DNA of 7,781 nt from positions 1 to 7,781 of the forward strand of contig JACCVS010000295.1 in the NCBI GenBank assembly GCA_013698055.1. Direction: 5' to 3'. Source of the stretch: Acidobacteriota bacterium (GTDB lineage Bacteria; Acidobacteriota; Blastocatellia; Pyrinomonadales; Pyrinomonadaceae). A model generated the notes under the pieces. It was not told the DNA's origin. It did no database searches and saw only the letters and a list, made by a program, of their open reading frames with translations. The translations under genes and the position numbers were made by a program. This document shows positions 5,584-7,781 of the stretch, piece after piece (positions within the stretch are counted from its first letter, which is position 1; the number at the start of each line of letters is the position of its first letter).

Positions 5584-6125
5584 AAAGCAACTTCTATTAT
5601 GCGGGGCTGGCGCTCGCTCTCCTGATTTGTTTTTCTGGAGTGCAACACGTCCTTGCGCTCACCCCTCTCGCGCGCGATTACCTGACAGCTAAGGAAGAGG
5701 AGCGTGTCAAAGAAGCGCAGATTCTGGACAAGCGCATCGAGGTATTTGTTAAGGCTGCGGAGCGTCGGCTGCTCGTCCTGACAGATAGAAATGCGGCGAC
5801 AAGCAAGCAGGTGCAGAAGGATTCGGAGATGTGGGGAGAACTCCCGCAGGGAACGCGCGTCGAGTTGATCATGGACATTGCCAATATTCTCGACGCGGCC
5901 ATCACCAATATTGACGACGTAGCTGTACGCGATGAGAACAACCGTCTTCTCCCGAAAGCACTACGCAAGCTGGCCGAAGCCGCCACACGCTTCCAAGCGC
6001 AACTCACACCTCTCGGACAACAAACTCAGGACGGCGCGGAACGCGACGCAGTCGGACAAGTCATGGGAAACGTGCAGGAGATTTTAGCCGCCGCAAACAA
6101 ACTGCCACCGCCTGAGAAGAAATAG
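5580..6125 (+). CDS. Small secreted helical protein of unknown function (second of a pair)
   Basis: 181 residues, family not recognised. The signal peptide has its core at about 8-20 and a likely cut at VLA-LT near 26. The mature part is almost entirely helical and charged: LARDYLTAKEEERVKEAQILDKRIEVF, AAERRLLVL, then ELIMDIANILDAAITNIDDVA and LRKLAEAATRFQAQL. It ends in a Pro/Lys-rich tail (LPPPEKK). It has no cysteine in the mature region and no other membrane segment. It starts inside the stop codon of the preceding gene (ATGA) and has only a weak ribosome site of its own, so translational coupling is likely. The order of helical blocks (R-x-I/E...RL, then a helix ending in DDAL/LDAAI, then a basic helix) parallels the preceding protein. 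A terminator-like hairpin follows at 6153-6199. Function unknown; partnership with the preceding protein is inference. Confidence 0.82.
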   Translation: MKSNFYYAGLALALLICFSGVQHVLALTPLARDYLTAKEEERVKEAQILDKRIEVFVKAAERRLLVLTDRNAATSKQVQKDSEMWGELPQGTRVELIMDIANILDAAITNIDDVAVRDENNRLLPKALRKLAEAATRFQAQLTPLGQQTQDGAERDAVGQVMGNVQEILAAANKLPPPEKK

Positions 6126-6152
6126 ACCAAGAAGGCCGAGAAGACCTAAGGA

Positions 6153-6199
6153 GACGCAGCGAGAAAAACCTTTGCTTTTCTCCGCCGCGTCTTTTATTT
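6153..6199 (+). terminator. Rho-independent-like terminator of the secreted-protein pair
   Basis: GACGC-A-GCG-AGAAAA (6153-6167) pairs with TTTTCT-C-CGC-C-GCGTC (6176-6191), with one A/C mismatch and one bulged C. The loop is ACCTTTGC, followed by TTTTATTT (6192-6199). A GC-rich stem base plus a T-tract 28 bases after the stop at 6125 fits an intrinsic terminator. The purine-rich stretch 6124-6152 before it has a loose 9-10-base repetition (CCAAGAAGG, CCGAGAAGA, CCTAAGGAGA). Confidence 0.62.
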
Positions 6200-6236
6200 C
6201 CCCGACTACAGGAAGCGAAAGGAAAGCCGTTCTTAA

Positions 6237-6818
6237 ATGGAGAGCAGATATTATCCGGGCGTCGAAGTTGAGGCCCACAAATTGATGGTTACGCTGGGCA
6301 AGCTCTTTGACGAGGGTTATCAAGTGCAGACAATGCAGGTGGCGGCGACGAGCGTGCTGCAAGCTCGCAAGGAAAGCACGTTGCGCGACCTGACCGGGAT
6401 GTCCTCGGCTCTGACCATCAAAATCACGCCCGAGCATGGCGGAACGCGCGTTGAAATCGGGATGCAGAGATGGTTCGACAAGGCTGCGCTGGCGGCAGTC
6501 GCCGTGATTCTCTCTTCGGGTCTCTTGCTGGCGCTGCCCGCGCTCGGCGCTTACTGGCAACACAAGCTCACGGAAGATGTCTGGAAAGTTGTGGAAGAGC
6601 ACATCGCGGCGCGTGCCGGAGGATACGTCCCGCCTCTGCCCGGACGCTGCGGCACTTGCGGCGGAGCCAACAGCGCAGGCTCTGACTATTGCTCGACCTG
6701 CGGCGCAAACATGCGCATGGGACGCACCTGTAGCTCTTGCGGCACTATTCAAAAAGATGCTGCCGCGCGCTACTGCAATCGTTGCGGCAAAGCGCACGGT
6801 AGCGGAGACTGGCGGTAA
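6237..6818 (+). CDS. Membrane protein with two C-terminal zinc ribbons
   Basis: 193 residues. The N-terminal soluble part (1-80) is alpha/beta with Y-Q-V-Q-T-M-Q-V-like strands, RKESTLRDLTGMSSALTIKITPE and TRVEIGMQRWFDKAA. A hydrophobic stretch at about 83-106 (AALAAVAVILSSGLLLALPALGAYW) is long enough for one membrane span or a tight hairpin. An amphipathic helix (KLTEDVWKVVEEHIAAR) links to two CxxC...CxxC zinc ribbons: C138/C141/C152/C155 and C165/C168/C180/C183. All eight cysteines are present, so both sites should bind zinc. There is no signal peptide. Similar membrane proteins with a terminal double zinc ribbon exist in many phyla without an assigned function. ATG 6237 has only a purine-rich stretch (GGAAG, AAAGGAAAG) 10-20 bases upstream, so the start is reasonable but not certain. 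It follows a terminator, so it probably has its own promoter, and it is convergent with the PAS-GGDEF gene. Confidence 0.85.
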   Translation: MESRYYPGVEVEAHKLMVTLGKLFDEGYQVQTMQVAATSVLQARKESTLRDLTGMSSALTIKITPEHGGTRVEIGMQRWFDKAALAAVAVILSSGLLLALPALGAYWQHKLTEDVWKVVEEHIAARAGGYVPPLPGRCGTCGGANSAGSDYCSTCGANMRMGRTCSSCGTIQKDAAARYCNRCGKAHGSGDWR

Positions 6819-6837
6819 GCCACAGGAAGAGAGTTCA

Positions 6838-6903
6838 AAGTCCAAAGTCCAATGTCCAAAGTCAATAACGTATTCGTGACTTTGGACATTGGACTTTGGA
6901 CTT
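6838..6903. repeat. Heptad-repeat hairpin D (unit AAAGTCC), perfect 27-bp inverted repeat
   Basis: Left heptads from 6837 are AAAGTCC, AAAGTCC, AATGTCC, AAAGTCA. Bases 6838-6864 are perfectly complementary to 6877-6903, including both variant heptads. The loop is ATAACGTATTCG (12 bases). It lies between the stops of two convergent genes (6818 and 6921-6919). No T-tract follows on either strand, though a 27-bp RNA hairpin could still end or protect both transcripts. Confidence 0.95.
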
Positions 6904-6918
6904 GCTTTGTCTTCCCTC

Positions 6919-7781
6919 TTACCTGCTCACCTTTTCCTTCGCCTGCTGCTTATGCTCATACATCGCTGCGTCCGCCTTGCGAATCAGATCGTCAATCGAG
7001 AGCTTGTTGCGTGGGTCGAGGAGTACAACGCCAATGCTCATGGACAAATTGTAGGGTTGGTCGTGGCGCGCATTGAAGCTCTTGAGTTTTTGCTCTAAAC
7101 GAATCTTGATGATATCAGCGCGGTCATTCGAGGCCACTGTCGCCAGCACCGTGAATTCGTCGCCGCCGAGACGCGCCACGATGTCCGATTCGCGGAAAGT
7201 CTCTTTCAGAATTTGCGCAGCCCTCATAATCGCATTCGAGCCTTCCTGATGGCCGAAGCGGTCATTGATCTGCTTCAGGCCGTCGAGGTCTGCGAAGACG
7301 AGGACTAATTGTTCGTCGCTGCGTTGGGCGTGCTTCAATTGCTGCTCGGCCAGAGTCAAAAATCCCCGCCGGTTGTAAAGACCCGTCAGGTCATCTGTCA
7401 GAGACAGATTTTCCAGTTCTTCAATTTCACGCTTGTCTTCGGTGATGTCGCGCGCAATCGCCTGAAAACCGACGACGCGATTCTCCTCCAGGACAAGCTG
7501 TGAATTCTGACCGAGCCAGATTTCTCTCCCATCTTTTGCGATGACCGGAATCTCCACGTATGCGTTCGGAATCTTTTTGACGAACTGGCGCACGTAATCT
7601 TTTTCCGTCGCCTCGCGCGCCTCCTGCTTGACGAGCGAGAGGTAATGGCGTCCAACCAATTCTTCCTGAGAGAATCCCAGAATCTCAACGCAAGCCGTGT
7701 TGACGAAGATCAAATTCCCGCGCTCGTCGGTTCGATAAATAAGCTCGCTGGCATGATCGATCAGATATTTGGAGCGCTCCT
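6919..7781 (-). CDS. PAS-GGDEF diguanylate cyclase (N-terminus beyond the window)
   Basis: Makes cyclic di-GMP from two GTP. The frame is open to the right edge, giving 286 visible residues plus an unseen N-terminus. An in-frame TTG at 7713 is not a credible start because the PAS domain begins upstream of it. The PAS domain is at about 5-110: DHASELIYRTDERGNLIFVN, ILGFSQEELVGR, then a PAC part with AKDGREIWLG and VVGFQAIARDITEDK. The GGDEF domain follows from about 125: LTDDLTGLYNRRGF, the metal-binding FADLDGLKQIND (D164/D166), then RLGGDEF with an intact GGDEF signature at 205-209. RESD at 196-199 lies exactly five residues before it, the position of the inhibitory RxxD site, so product inhibition is expected. 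No EAL domain follows. The protein ends in a short basic tail at TAA 6921-6919. The PAS ligand is unknown, and further sensory or membrane domains may lie off-window. Confidence 0.94.
   Translation of the reverse strand, partial: ERSKYLIDHASELIYRTDERGNLIFVNTACVEILGFSQEELVGRHYLSLVKQEAREATEKDYVRQFVKKIPNAYVEIPVIAKDGREIWLGQNSQLVLEENRVVGFQAIARDITEDKREIEELENLSLTDDLTGLYNRRGFLTLAEQQLKHAQRSDEQLVLVFADLDGLKQINDRFGHQEGSNAIMRAAQILKETFRESDIVARLGGDEFTVLATVASNDRADIIKIRLEQKLKSFNARHDQPYNLSMSIGVVLLDPRNKLSIDDLIRKADAAMYEHKQQAKEKVSR

Overview
The window most resembles accessory chromosome from an Acidobacteriota genome, probably class Blastocatellia (Pyrinomonadales-like). That placement is an inference from the look of the secreted proteins (the truncated outer-membrane protein at the left edge, the pair of small secreted helical proteins), the moderately high GC coding DNA with degraded intergenic DNA, and Shine-Dalgarno use. 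No rRNA, tRNA or marker gene is present to prove it.

Layout, left to right. (1) 1-362, minus: 5' end of a secreted, probably outer-membrane beta-barrel protein, running off the window. (2) 363-892: 530 bases without a convincing gene. It holds a good sigma70-type promoter for gene 1, a GC-rich inverted repeat inside the predicted leader, and an A/T-stem palindrome just past the gdh stop. (3) 893-2182, minus: glutamate dehydrogenase family enzyme with all catalytic residues. (4) 2258-3151, minus: LarE-type PP-loop sulfur transferase with three conserved-type cysteines. (5) 3438-4889, plus: secreted TPR-repeat protein. (6) 4972-5583 and 5580-6125, plus: two small secreted helical proteins overlapping by ATGA, followed by a terminator-like hairpin. 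(7) 6237-6818, plus: membrane protein with two C-terminal zinc ribbons. (8) 6919-7781, minus: PAS-GGDEF diguanylate cyclase, truncated by the right edge.

The most unusual content is not a protein. Four intergenic junctions (2198-2278, 3275-3361, 4889-4952, 6838-6903) each hold a long hairpin whose two arms are tandem 7-base repeats. The architecture is the same each time, but the heptad differs: AGTGACR, ATGAAGG-like, GTRAATT and AAAGTCC. They sit between tandem, divergent and convergent gene pairs, so they are not simply terminators. In two places they supply or overlap a gene's stop codon, and in two places they create false N-terminal extensions of neighbouring genes. They look like a family of heptad-repeat palindromes defined by architecture rather than sequence.

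Functionally the genes are mixed: nitrogen metabolism (gdh), nickel-pincer cofactor-type sulfur transfer (larE), envelope and periplasmic proteins (beta-barrel, TPR, the two secreted proteins), and c-di-GMP signalling. Only the TPR plus two-secreted-protein run looks like a functional unit. No defence system, CRISPR array, transposase or phage gene is visible.
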